Below, in pieces: positions 48,230 to 60,631 of a DNA stretch of 64,000 nucleotides; within the stretch, counting starts at the first letter, position 1, and every line of letters starts with the position of its first letter. The notes beneath the pieces are model-generated. The model was not told the DNA's origin and searched no databases. It saw only the letters and a program-made list of their open reading frames with translations. Origin of the DNA: Cinclus cinclus. Its lineage: Eukaryota > Chordata > Aves > Passeriformes > Cinclidae. The DNA is taken from the NCBI RefSeq assembly GCF_963662255.1, contig NW_026912135.1:372001-436000 (forward strand), written 5' to 3'. The position numbers and the translations under genes are program-made.

Positions 48230-49607
48230 GCGGAGTGCAACGAGCGCGGCGATATGGGGCCACTTGGCAGGTGGCCGAAGAAAGACGGCTGCCCCGTGAA
48301 TGTGGTGCCAGAAGGCAAGTTTCAGCAGGGCGTTCCGGGCGAGCTTAATGTGTAGCCGCAGTTGTTCTAGGCGAGTTGTAGCCGAGAAGCTTTCCGTCTC
48401 CATTCACGAGACAAGAAAGGCAGAACGCAAGGGCGCACAGGGTTGAGAAGAAAAGTGCGCGTAGCGAGCTCGTTGCGGCAGAAGCGAAAGCCAGGAGCAG
48501 CGTGCTCGGTGCGAGAAGTAGACGGCGCTTCGCCTCCTTGGGTAGGAAAGCGCAGCTGGTCACGAAGGGCAGCCAGCGAAGCTTCAGAACAGCAGGCTGT
48601 TCTGCTCAGCATACGAGCCTGAAGTGAGTGGCAAGGGCTAAGGGGACAGTTCCAAGGCATCCAGCTTTCCTGCTAGCAATGCCATTTCTACCCTGCTGTG
48701 GAAAACATTCTCCTTTGCCCTTATGCTCCGAGAGGCAGAGAGCAACACGGCAGACGCAGTGCAGAGGGAAAGGACACCGTATCCGTGGGAGCGTGACGCT
48801 GCTTAGGCGGGCAAAGCAGAAAGGTGCCGCCCGGCACTGGCTTTGACTTCCTGAGCTTCCTTGCTCGGACAGCAGCTGCCGAAAGCTGGCAACTAGGCTG
48901 CCAGAGTGCAGAATGTAGGCGGTGCGGCACGCCTGCTTGCCGAAAGCCAGTATCAGCGAGACAGCGTGCTAGGCTCTGTTTCACAGCTCCTTGGAGAACA
49001 CGCACTGGAAGAATGCCCTCTCTGTTCCGCAAAAGCTCTGCCACAGTGAAGGTGGAAGAAGCAGCCTGTGGCCACGGGCAGAGCTGGTCAACAGCTGCGC
49101 CTAACTTTCCCAAGCTGCGAGAGCATTCTCGGCTGAGTTCTGCTTTGACAGAGCTATTGCTGAACTTTTGCAGTCCCGGAAGCTGCTGAAACCAAGGCTG
49201 TGTTCTGCCTCTTCATTCTTGCCTTCCAGTGCTCCAGCGAGTTGTGAAGCTCGGACACGGCATTCAGCTTTGCCGCCTCTCTGCACGGAAAGCACTAGAC
49301 AGAACTAGTGTGCTTCGTGCATGCTCTCTCCTCGCTTTTCTGGTCACTGCTCTGCTTTTTGCTTGGCAGCGTTCAAAGGGTCCACGGCATACATCTTGCA
49401 CAGCGAGAGGTGGCCGGCGAGGAATACTTGCTGGCTTAAGTCGTTCCATGCTCAAGGCATTCATCAGAGCAACACAATGTGGGAAAAGAGGAGGGAACAT
49501 TGCAGGACAAATTTCTATGCTGGAACATTCTTGTCTGCGAGACAGCTCTCCGCAGCGCTAGTATTTGGCCAGGCTGAAATCAGCGCCGCGGTAAGCCAAT
49601 CTGACAA
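48230..49607. repeat. M36: type F
   Basis: Plain Y body and tail, as M22 and M29. Confidence 0.9.
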
Positions 49608-50985
49608 GCGGAGTGCAACGAGCGCGGCGATATGGGGCCACTTGGCAGGTGGCCGAAGAAAGACGGCTGCCCCGTGAATGTGGTGCCAGAAGGCAAGTTT
49701 CAGCAGGGCGTTCCGGGCGAGCTTAATGTGTAGCCGCAGTTGTTCTAGGCGAGTTGTAGCCGAGAAGCTTTCCGTCTCCATTCACGAGACAAGAAAGGCA
49801 GAACGCAAGGGCGCACAGGGTTGAGAAGAAAAGTGCGCGTAGCGAGCTCGTTGCGGCAGAAGCGAAAGTCAGGAGCAGCGTGCTCGGTGCGAGAAGTAGA
49901 CGGCGCTTCGCCTCCTTGGGTAGTAAAGTGCAGCTGGTCACGAAGGGCAGCCAGCGAAGCTTCAGAACAGCAGGCTGTTCTGCTCAGCGTACAAGCCTGA
50001 AGTGAGTGGCAAGGGCTAAGGGGACAGTTCCAAGGCATCTAGCTTTCCTGCTAGCAATGCCATTTCTACCCTGCTGTGGAAAACATTGTCCTTTGCCCTT
50101 ATGCTCGGAGAGGCAGAGAGCAACTCAGCAGACGCAGTGCAGAGGGAAAGGACACCGTATCCGTGGGAGCGTGACGCCGCTTAGGTGGGCAAAGCAGAAA
50201 GGTGCCGCCCGGCACTGGCTTTGACTTCCTGAACTTCCTTGCTAGGACAGCAGCTGCCGAAAGCTGGCAACTAGGCTGCCAGAGTGCAGAATGTAGGCGG
50301 TGCGGCACGCCTGCTTGCCGAAAGCCAGTATCAGCGAGACAGCGTGCTAGGCTCTGTTTCACAGCTCCTTGGAGAACACGCACTGGAAGAATGCCCTCTC
50401 TGTTCCGCAAAAGCTCTGCCACAGTGAAGGTGGAAGAAGCAGCCTGTGGCCACGGGCAGAGCTGGTCAACAGCTGCGCCTAACTTTCCCAAGCTGCGAGA
50501 GCATTCTCAGCCAAGTTCTGCTTTGACAGAGCTATTGCTGAACTTTTGCAGTCCCGGAAGCTGCTGAAACCAAGGCTGTGTTCTGCCTCTTCATTCTTGC
50601 CTTCCAGTGCTCCAGCGAGTTGTGAAGCTCGGACATGGCATTCAGCTTTGCCGCCTCTCTGCACGGAAAGCACTAGACAGAACTAGTGTGCTTCGTGCAT
50701 GCTCTCTCCTCGCTTTTCTGGTCACTGCGCTGCTTTTTGCTTGGCAGCGTTCAAAGGGTCCACGGCATACATCTTGCACAGCGAGAGGTGGCCGGCGAGG
50801 AATACTTGCTGGCTTAAGTCGTTCCATGCTCAAGGCATTCATCAGAGCAACACAATGTGGGAAAAGAGGAGGGAACATTGCAGGACAAATTTCTATGATG
50901 GAACATTATTGTCTGCGAGACAGCTCTCCGCAGCGCTAGTATTTGGCCAGGCTGAAATCAGCGCCGCGGTAAGCCAATCTGACAA
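49608..50985. repeat. M37: type G
   Basis: G set with 1029 t and a private ctatgatgg (usual ctatgctgg) near 50892-50900. Confidence 0.9.
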
Positions 50986-52363
50986 GCGGAGTGCAACGAG
51001 CGTGGCGATATGGGGCCACTTGGCAGGTGGCCGAAGAAAGACGGCTGCCCCGTGAATGTGGTGCCAGAAGGCAAGTTTCAGCAGGGCGTTCCAGGCGAGC
51101 TTAATGTGTAGCCGCAGTTGTTCTAGGCGAGTTGTAGCCGAGAAGCTTTCCGTCTCCATTCACGAGACAAGAAAGGCAGAACACAAGGGCGCACAGGGTT
51201 GAGATGAAAAGTGCGCGTAGCGAGCTCGTTGCGGCAGAAGCGAAAGCCAGGAGCAGCGTGCTCGGTGCGAGAAGTAGACGGCGCTTCGCCTCCTTGGGTA
51301 GGAAAGCGCAGCTGGTCACGAAGGGCAGCCAGCGAAGCTTCAGAACAGCAGGCTGTTCTGCTCAGCGTACGAGCCTGAAGTGAGTGGCAAGGGCTAAGGG
51401 GACAGTTCCAAGGCATCTAGCTTTCCTGCTAGCAATGCCATTTCTACCCTGCTGTGGAAAACATTGTCCTTTGCCCTTATGCTCCGAGAGGCAGAGAGCA
51501 ACTCGGCAGACGCAGTGCAGAGGGAAAGGACACCGCATCCGTGGGAGCGTGACGCCGCTTAGGCGGGCAAAGCAGAAAGGTGCCGCCCGGCACTGGCTTT
51601 GACTTCCTGAGCATCCTTGCTAGGACAGCAGCTGCCGAAAGCTGGCAACTAGGCTGCCAGAGTGCAGAATGTAGGCGGTGCGGCACGCCTGCTTGCCGAA
51701 AGCCAGTATCAGCGAGACAGCGTGCTAGGCTCTGTTTCACAGCTCCTTGGAGAACACGCACTGGAAGAATGCCCTCTCTGTTCCGCAAAAGCTCTGCCAC
51801 AGTGAAGGTGGAAGAAGCAGCCTGTGGCCACGGGCAGAGCTGGTCAACAGCTGCGCCTAATTTTCCCAAGCTGCGAGAGCATTCTCGGCTGAGTTCTGCT
51901 TTGACAGAGCTATTGCTGAACTTTTGCAGTCCCGGAAGCTGCTGAAACCAAGGCTGTGTTCTGCCTCTTCATTCTTGGCTTTCTGTGCTCCAGCGAGTTG
52001 TGAAGCTCGGACACGGCATTCAGCTTTGCCGCCTCTCTGCACGGAAAGCACTAGACAGAACTAGTGTGCTTCGTGCATGCTCTCTCCTCGCTTTTATGGT
52101 CACTGCTCTGCTTTTTGCTTGGCAGCGTTCAAAGGGTCCACGGCATACATCTTGCACAGCGAGAGGTGGCCGGCGAGGAATACTTGCTGGCTTAAGTCGT
52201 TCCATGCTCAAGGCATTCATCAGAGCAACACAATGTGGGAAAAGAGGAGGGAACATTGCAGGACAAATTTCTATGCTGGAACATTCTTGTCTGCGAGACA
52301 GCTCTCCGCAGCGCTAGCATTTGGCCAGGCTGAAATCAGCGCCGCGGTAAGCCAATCTGACAA
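50986..52363. repeat. M38: type A, start of a third HOR copy
   Basis: A set through to 1333 c. The register is lost in the next monomer. Confidence 0.9.
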
Positions 52364-53741
52364 GCGGAGTGCAACGAGCGCGGCGATATGGGGCCACTTG
52401 GCAGGTGGCCGAAGAAAGACGGCTGCCCCGTGAATGTGGTGCCAGAAGGCAAGTTTCAGCAGGGCGTTCCGGGCGAGCTTAATGTGTAGCCGCAGTTGTT
52501 CTAGGCGAGTTGTAGCCGAGAAGCTTTCCGTCTCCATTCACGAGACAAGAAAGGCAGAACGCAAGGGCGCACAGGGTTGAGAAGAAAAGTGCGCGTAGCG
52601 AGCTCGTTGCGGCAGAAGCGAAAGCCAGGAGCAGCGTGCTCGGTGCGAGAAGTAGAAGGCGCTTCGCCTCCTTGGGTAGGAAAGCGCAGCTGGTCCCGAA
52701 CGGCAGCCAGCGAAGCTTCAGAACAGCAGGCTGTTCTGCTCAGCGTACGAGCCTGAAGTGAGTGGCAAGGGCTAAGGGGACAGTTCCAAGGCATCTAGCT
52801 TTCCTGCTAGCAATGCCATTTCTACCCTGCTGTGGAAAACATTGTCCTTTGCCCTTATGCTCCGAGAGGCAGAGAGCAACTCGGCAGACGCAGTGCAGAG
52901 GGAAAGGACACCGCATCCGTGGGAGCGTGACGCCGCTTAGGCGGGCAAAGCAGAAAGGTGCCGCCCGGCACTGGCTTTGACTTCCTGAGCATCCTTGCTA
53001 GGACAGCAGCTGCCGAAAGCTGGCAACTAGGCTGCCAGAGTGCAGAATGTAGGCGGTGCGGCACGCCTGCTTGCCGAAAGCCAGTATCAGCGAGACAGCG
53101 TGCTAGGCTCTGTTTCACAGCTCCTTGGAGAACACGCACTGGAAGAATGCCCTATCTGTTCCGCAAAAGCTCTGCCACAGTGAAGGTGGAAGAAGCAGCC
53201 TGTGGCCACGGGCAGAGCTGGTCAACAGCTGCGCCTAATTTTCCCAAGCTGCGAGAGCATTCTCGGCTGAGTTCTGCTTTGACAGAGCTATTGCTGAACT
53301 TTTGCAGTCCTGGAAGCTGCTGAAACCAAGGCAGTGTTCTGCCTCTTCATTCTTGCCTTCCTGTGCTCCAGCGAGTTGTGAAGCTCGGACACGGCATTCA
53401 GCTTTGCCGCCTCTCTGCACGGAAAGCACTAGACAGAACTAGTGTGCTTCGTGCATGCTCTCTCCTCGCTTTTCTGGTCACTGCTCTGCTTTTTGCTTGG
53501 CAGCGTTCAAAGGGTCCACGGCATACATCTTGCACAGCGAGAGGTGGCCGGCGAGGAATACTTGCTGGCTTAAGTCGTTCCATGCTCAAGGCATTCATCA
53601 GAGCAACACAATGTGGGAAAAGAGGAGGGAACATTGCAGGACAAATTTCTATGCTGGAACATTCTTGTCTGCGAGACAGCTCTCCGCAGCGCTAGCATTT
53701 GGCCAGGCTGAAATCAGCGCCGCGGTAAGCCAATCTGACAA
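52364..53741. repeat. M39: A-like middle, many private changes
   Basis: Private changes include agtagaaggcg (about 52650-52660), gtcccgaac, ccctatctg and aaggcagtg. It shares 551 c, 628 a, 876 t and 1333 c with type A, and the intermediate tail with M8. It has the most private variants of the monomers I compared, as expected at the edge of a homogenised block. Confidence 0.9.
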
Positions 53742-55119
53742 GCGGAGTGCAACGAGCGTGGCGATATGGGGCCACTTGGCAGGTGGCCGAAGAAAGACGG
53801 CTGCCCCGTGAATGTGGTGCCAGAAGGCAAGTTTCAGCAGGGCGTTCCGGGCGAGCTTAATGTGTAGCCGCAGTTGTTCTAGGCGAGTTGTAGCCGAGAA
53901 GCTTTCCGTCTCCATTCACGAGACAAGAAAGGCAGAACGCAAGGGCGCACAGGGTTGAGAAGAAAAGTGCGCGTAGCGAGCTCGTTGCGGCAGAAGCGAA
54001 AGCCAGGAGCAGCGTGCTCGGTGCGAGAAGTAGACGGCGCTTCGCCTCCTTGGGTAGGAAAGCGCAGCTGGTCACGAACGGCAGCCAGCGAAGCTTCAGA
54101 ACAGCACGCTGTTCTGCTCAGCGTACAAGCCTGAAGTGAGTGGCAAGGGCTAAGGGGACAGTTCCAAGGCATCTAGCTTTCCTGCTAGCAATGCCATTTC
54201 TACCCTGCTGTGGAAAACATTGTCCTTTGCCCTTATGCTCCGAGAGGCAGAGAGCAACTCGGCAGACGCAGTGCAGAGGGAAAGCACACCGCATCCGTGG
54301 GAGCGTGACGCCGCTTAGGCGGGCAAAGCAGAAAGGTGCCGCCCGGCACTGGCTTTGACTTCCTGAGCATCCTTGCTAGGACAGCAGCTGCCGAAAGCTG
54401 GCAACTAGGCTGGCAGAGTGCAGAATGTAGGCGGTGCGGCACGCCTGCTTGCCGAAAGCCAGTATCAGCGAGACAGCGTGCTAGGCTCTGTTTCACAGCT
54501 CCTTGGAGAACACGCACTGGAAGAATGCCCTCTCTGTTCCGCAAAAGCTCTGCCACAGTGAAGGTGGAAGAAGCAGCCTGTGGCCACGGGCAGAGCTGGT
54601 CAACAGCTGCGCCTAATTTTCCCAAGCTGCGAGAGCATTCTCGGCTGAGTTCTGCTTTGACAGAGCTATTGCTGAACTTTTGCAGTCCCGGAAGCTGCTG
54701 AAACCAAGGCTGTGTTCTGCCTCTTCATTCTTGGCTTTCTGTGCTCCAGCGAGTTGTGAAGCTCGGACACGGCATTCAGCTTTGCCGCCTCTCTGCATGG
54801 AAAGCACTAGACAGAACTAGTGTGCTTCGTGCATGCTCTCTCCTCCCTTTTATGGTCACTGCTCTGCTTTTTGCTTGGCAGCGTTCAAAGGGTCCACGGC
54901 ATACATCTTGCACAGCGAGAGGTGGCCGGCGAGGAATACTTGCTGGCTTAAGTCGTTCCATGCTCAAGGCATTCATCAGAGCAACACAATGTGGGAAAAG
55001 AGGAGGGAACATTGCAGGACAAATTTCTATGCTGGAACATTCTTGTCTGCGAGACAGCTCTCCGCAGCGCTAGTATTTGGCCAGGCTGAAATCAGCGCCG
55101 CGGTAAGCCAATCTGACAA
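53742..55119. repeat. M40: X family, related to M9/M19
   Basis: Offset 18 t, 338 c, ac spacer, 386 a, 544 c, 551 c, 628 a, 672 g, 876 t, X tail and 1105 c (as M1), with ctctgcatgg in place of ctctgcacgg. Confidence 0.9.
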
Positions 55120-56497
55120 GCGGAGTGCAACGAGCGTGGCGATATGGGGCCACTTGGCAGGTGGCCGAAGAAAGACGGCTGCCCCGTGAATGTGGTGCCA
55201 GAAGGCAAGTTTCAGCAGGGCGTTCCGGGCGAGCTTAATGTGTAGCCGCAGTTGTTCTAGGCGAGTTGTAGCCGAGAAGCTTTCCGTCTCCATTCACGAG
55301 ACAAGAAAGGCAGAACGCAAGGGCGCACAGGGTTGAGAAGAAAAGTGCGCGTAGTGAGCTCGTTGCGGCAGAAGCGAAAGCCAGGAGCAGCGTGCTCGGT
55401 GCATGAAGTAGACGGCGCTTCGCCTCCTTGGGTAGGAAAGCGCAACTGGTCACGAACGGCAGCCAGCGAAGCTTCAGAACAGCAGGCTGTTCTGCTCAGC
55501 GTACGAGCCTGAAGTGAGTGGCAAGGGCTAAGGGGACAGTTCCAAGGCATCTAGCTTTCCTGCTAGCAATGCCATTTCTACCCTGCTGTGGAAAACATTG
55601 TCCTTTGCCCTTATGCTCCGAGAGGCAGAGAGCAACTCGGCAGACGCAGTGCAGAGGGAAAGGACACCGTATCCGTGGGAGCGTGACGCCGCTTAGGCGG
55701 GCAAAGCAGAAAGGTGCCGCCCGGCACTGGCTTTGACTTCCTGAGCTTCCTTGCTAGGACAGCAGCTGCCGAAAGCTGGCAAATAGGCTGCCAGAGTGCA
55801 GAATGTAGGCGGTGAGGCACGCCTGCTTGCCGAAAGCCAGTATCAGCGAGACAGCGTGCTAGGCTCTGTTTCACAGCTCCTTGGAGAACACGCACTGGAA
55901 GAATGCCCTCTCTGTTCCGCAAAAGCTCTGCCACAGTGAAGGTGGAAGAAGCAGCCTGTGGCCACGGGCAGAGCTGGTCAACAGCTGCGCCTAACTTTCC
56001 CAAGCTGCGAGAGCATTCTCGGCTGAGTTCTGCTTTGACAGAGCTATTGCTGAACTTTTGCAGTCCCGGAAGCTGCTGAAACCAAGGCTGTGTTCTGCCT
56101 CTTCATTCTTGCCTTCCAGTGCTCCAGCGAGTTGTGAAGCTCGGACATGGCATTCAGCTTTGCCGCCTCTCTGCAAGGAAAGCACTAGACAGAACTAGTG
56201 TGCTTCGTGCATGCTCTCTCCTCGCTTTTCTGGTCACTGCTCTGCTTTTTGCTTGGCAGCGTTCAAAGGGTCCACGGCATACATCTTGCACAGCGAGAGG
56301 TGGCCGGCGAGGAATACTTGCTGGCTTAAGTCGTTCCATGCTCAAGGCATTCATCAGAGCAACACAATGTGGGAAAAGAGGAGGGAACATTGCAGGACAA
56401 ATTTCTATGCTGGAACATTATTGTCTGCGAGACAGCTCTCCGCAGCGCTAGTATTTGGCCAGGCTGAAATCAGCGCCGCGGTAAGCCAATCTGACAA
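55120..56497. repeat. M41: X head, Y tail, rare gtgcatgaag variant
   Basis: Offset 18 t, 236 t, gtgcatgaag, 326 a, 338 c, 664 a, 696 a, Y tail, 1029 t and 1301 a. The head matches M10; the middle matches B. Confidence 0.9.
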
Positions 56498-57875
56498 GCG
56501 GAGTGCAACGAGCGCGGCGATATGGGGCCACTTGGCAGGTGGCCGAAGAAAGACGGCTGCCCCGTGAATGTGGTGCCAGAAGGCAAGTTTCAGCAGGGCG
56601 TTCCGGGCGAGCTTAATGTGTAGCCGCAGTTGTTCTAGGCAAGTTGTAGCCGAGAAGCTTTCCGTCTCCATTCACGAGACAAGAAAGGCAGAACGCAAGG
56701 GCGCACAGGGTTGAGAAGAAAAGTGCGCGTAGCGAGCTCGTTGCGGCAGAAGCGAAAGCCAGGAGCAGCGTGCTCGGTGCGAGAAGTAGACGGCGCTTCG
56801 CCTCCTTGGGTAGGAAAGCGCAGCTGGTCACGAACGGCAGCCAGCGAAGCTTCAGAACAGCACGCTGTTCTGCTCAGCGTACGAGCCTGAAGTGAGTGGC
56901 AAGGGCTAAGGGGACAGTTCCAAGGCATCTAGCTTTCCTGCTAGCAATGCCATTTCTACCCTGTTGTGGAAAACATTGTCCTTTGCCCTTATGCTCCGAG
57001 AGGCAGAGAGCAACTCGGCAGACGCAGTGCAGAGGGAAAGGACACCGTATCCGTGGGAGCGTGACGCCGCTTAGGCGGGCAAAGCAGAAAGGTGCCGCCC
57101 GGCACTGGCTTTGACTTCCTGAGCTTCCTTGCTAGGACAGCAGCTGCCGAAAGCTGGCAAATAGGCTGCCAGAGTGCAGAATGTAGGCGGTGAGGCACGC
57201 CTGCTTGCCGAAAGCCAGTATCAGCGAGACAGCGTGCTAGGCTCTGTTTCACAGCTCCTTGGAGAACACGCACTGGAAGAATGCCCTCTCTGTTCCGCAA
57301 AAGCTCTGCCACAGTGAAGGTGGAAGAAGCAGCCTGTGGCCACGGGCAGAGCTGGTCAACAGCTGCGCCTAACTTTCCCAAGCTGCGAGAGCATTCTCGG
57401 CTGAGTTCTGCTTTGACAGAGCTATTGCTGAACTTTTGCAGTCCCGGAAGCTGCTGAAACCAAGGCTGTGTTCTGCCTCTTCATTCTTGCCTTCCAGTGC
57501 TCCAGCGAGTTGTGAAGCTCGGACATGGCATTCAGCTTTGCCGCCTCTCTGCACGGAAAGCACTAGACAGAACTAGTGTGCTTCGTGCATGCTCTCTCCT
57601 CGCTTTTCTGGTCACTGCTCTGCTTTTTGCTTGGCAGCGTTCAAAGGGTCCACGGCATACATCTTGCACAGCGAGAGGTGGCCGGCGAGGAATACTTGCT
57701 GGCTTAAGTCGTTCCATGCTCAAGGCATTCATCAGAGCAACACAATGTGGGAAAAGAGGAGGGAACATTGCAGGACAAATTTCTATGCTGGAACATTCTT
57801 GTCTGCGAGACAGCTCTCCGCAGCTCTAGCATTTGGCCAGGCTGAAATCAGCGCCGCGGTAAGCCAATCTGACAA
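56498..57875. repeat. M42: X head, Y tail
   Basis: Offset 144 a, 338 c, ac spacer, ctgttgtgg, 664 a, 696 a, Y tail, 1029 t and 1333 c, with private cgcagctctag near the end. Confidence 0.9.
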
Positions 57876-59253
57876 GCGGAGTGCAACGAGCGCGGCGATA
57901 TGGGGCCACTTGGCAGGTGGCCGAAGAAAGACGGCTGCCCCGTGAATGTGGTGCCAGAAGGCAAGTTTCAGCAGGGCGTTCCGGGCGAGCTTAATGTGTA
58001 GCCGCAGTTGTTCTAGGCAAGTTGTAGCCGAGAAGCTTTCCGTCTCCATTCACGAGACAAGAAAGGCAGAACGCAAGGGCGCACAGGGTTGAGAAGAAAA
58101 GTGCGCGTAGCGAGCTCGTTGCGGCAGAAGCGAAAGCCAGGAGCAGCGTGCTCGGTGCGAGAAGTAGACGGCGCTTCGCCTCCTTGGGTAGGAAAGCGCA
58201 GCTGGTCACGAACGGCAGCCAGCGAAGCTTCAGAACAGCACGCTGTTCTGCTCAGCGTACGAGCCTGAAGTGAGTGGCAAGGGCTAAGGGGACAGTTCCA
58301 AGGCATCTAGCTTTCCTGCTAGCAATGCCATTTCTACCCTGTTGTGGAAAACATTGTCCTTTGCCCTTATGCTCCGAGAGGCAGAGAGCAACTCGGCAGA
58401 CGCAGTGCAGAGGGAAAGGACACCGTATCCGTGGGAGCGTGACGCCGCTTAGGCGGGCAAAGCAGAAAGGTGCCGCCCGGCACTGGCTTTGACTTCCTGA
58501 GCTTCCTTGCTCGGACAGCAGCTGCCGAAAGCTGGCAACTAGGCTGCCAGAGTGCAGAATGTAGGCGGTGCGGCACGCCTGCTTGCCGAAAGCCAGTATC
58601 AGCGAGACAGCGTGCTAGGCTCTGTTTCACAGCTCCTTGGAGAACACGCACTGGAAGAATGCCCTCTCTGTTCCGCAAAAGCTCTGCCACAGTGAAGGTG
58701 GAAGAAGCAGCCTGTGGCCACGGGCAGAGCTGGTCAACAGCTGCGCCTAACTTTCCCAAGCTGCGAGAGCATTCTCGGCTGATTTCTGCTTTGACAGAGC
58801 TATTGCTGAACTTTTGCAGTCCCGGAAGCTGCTGAAACCAAGGCTGTGTTCTGCCTCTTCATTCTTGGCTTTCTGTGCTCCAGCGAGTTGTGAAGCTCGG
58901 ACACGGCATTCAGCTTTGCCGCCTCTCTGCACGGAAAGCACTAGACAGAACTAGTGTGCTTCGTGCATGCTCTCTCCTCGCTTTTCTGGTCACTGCTCTG
59001 CTTTTTGCTTGGCAGCGTTCAAAGGGTCCACGGCATACATCTTGCACAGCGAGAGGTGGCCGGCGAGGAATACTTGCTGGCTTAAGTCGTTCCATGCTCA
59101 AGGCATTCATCAGAGCAACACAATGTGGGAAAAGAGGAGGGAACATTGCAGGACAAATTTCTATGCTGGAACATTCTTGTCTGCGAGACAGCTCTCCGCA
59201 GCGCTAGTATTTGGCCAGGCTGAAATCAGCGCCGCGGTAAGCCAATCTGACAA
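57876..59253. repeat. M43: X head, Y site at 637, X tail
   Basis: The head repeats M42 (144 a, 338 c, ac spacer, ctgttgtgg). Then 637 c, 908 t and an X tail: three segments of alternating family. Confidence 0.9.
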
Positions 59254-60631
59254 GCGGAGTGCAACGAGCGTGGCGATATGGGGCCACTTGGCAGGTGGCC
59301 GAAGAAAGACGGCTGCCCCGTGAATGTGGTGCCAGAAGGCAAGTTTCAGCAGGGCGTTCCGGGCGAGCTTAATGTGTAGCCGCAGTTGTTCTAGGCGAGT
59401 TGTAGCCGAGAAGCTTTCCGTCTCCATTCACGAGACAAGAAAGGCAGAACGCAAGGGCGCACAGGGTTGAGAAGAAAAGTGCGCGTAGCGAGCTCGTTGC
59501 GGCAGAAGCGAAAGCCAGGAGCAGCGTGCTCGGTGCATGAAGTAGACGGCGCTTCGCCTCCTTGGGTAGGAAAGCGCAACTGGTCACGAACGGCAGCCAG
59601 CGAAGCTTCAGAACAGCAGGCTGTTCTGCTCAGCGTACGAGCCTGAAGTGAGTGGCAAGGGCTAAGGGGACAGTTCCAAGGCATCTAGCTTTCCTGCTAG
59701 CAATGCCATTTCTACCCTGCTGTGGAAAACATTGTCCTTTGCCCTTATGCTCCGAGAGGCAGAGAGCAACTCGGCAGACGCAGTGCAGAGGGAAAGGACA
59801 CCGTATCCGTGGGAGCGTGACGCCGCTTAGGCGGGCAAAGCAGAAAGGTGCCGCCCGGCACTGGCTTTGACTTCCTGAGCTTCCTTGCTCGGACAGCAGC
59901 TGCCGAAAGCTGGCAACTAGGCTGCCAGAGTGCAGAATGTAGGCGGTGCGGCACGCCTGCTTGCCGAAAGCCAGTATCAGCGAGACAGCGTGCTAGGCTC
60001 TGTTTCACAGCTCCTTGGAGAACACGCACTGGAAGAATGCCCTCTCTGTTCCGCAAAAGCTCTGCCACAGTGAAGGTGGAAGAAGCAGCCTGTGGCCACG
60101 GGCAGAGCTGGTCAACAGCTGCGCCTAACTTTCCCAAGCTGCGAGAGCATTCTCGGCTGATTTCTGCTTTGACAGAGCTATTGCTGAACTTTTGCAGTCC
60201 CGGAAGCTGCTGAAACCAAGGCTGTGTTCTGCCTCTTCATTCTTGGCTTTCTGTGCTCCAGCGAGTTGTGAAGCTCGGACACGGCATTCAGCTTTGCCGC
60301 CTCTCTGCACGGAAAGCACTAGACAGAACTAGTGTGCTTCGTGCATGCTCTCTCCTCGCTTTTATGGTCACTGCTCTGCTTTTTGCTTGGCAGCGTTCAA
60401 AGGGTCCACGGCATACATCTTGCACAGCGAGAGCTGGCCGGCGAGGAATACTTGCTGGCTTAAGTCGTTCCATGCTCAAGGCATTCATCAGAGCAACACA
60501 ATGTGGGAAAAGAGGAGGGAACATTGCAGGACAAATTTCTATGCTGGAACATTCTTGTCTGCGAGACAGCTCTCCGCAGCGCTAGCATTTGGCCAGGCTG
60601 AAATCAGCGCCGCGGTAAGCCAATCTGACAA
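59254..60631. repeat. M44: first monomer of the right-end dimer
   Basis: Offset 18 t, gtgcatgaag, 326 a, 338 c, 637 c, 908 t, X tail, 1111 a, 1181 c and 1333 c. Confidence 0.9.

Larger units (their letters stand above)
41340..50985. repeat. Seven-monomer HOR copy 2 (A-B-C-D-E-F-G, M31-M37), 9,646 bp
   Basis: This block repeats M24-M30 monomer by monomer. Differences noticed: M33 has offset 18 t. M34 has offset 481 g (the X state in an otherwise Y monomer) and 905 t. M35 has 57 t, 874 a and 1181 g. M37 has a c-to-a change near offset 1288. The E-type NcoI site (ccatgg, offsets 555-560) and the B-type AATAAA recur at the same phase. The next monomer, M38, starts a third copy with type A. Confidence 0.93.
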
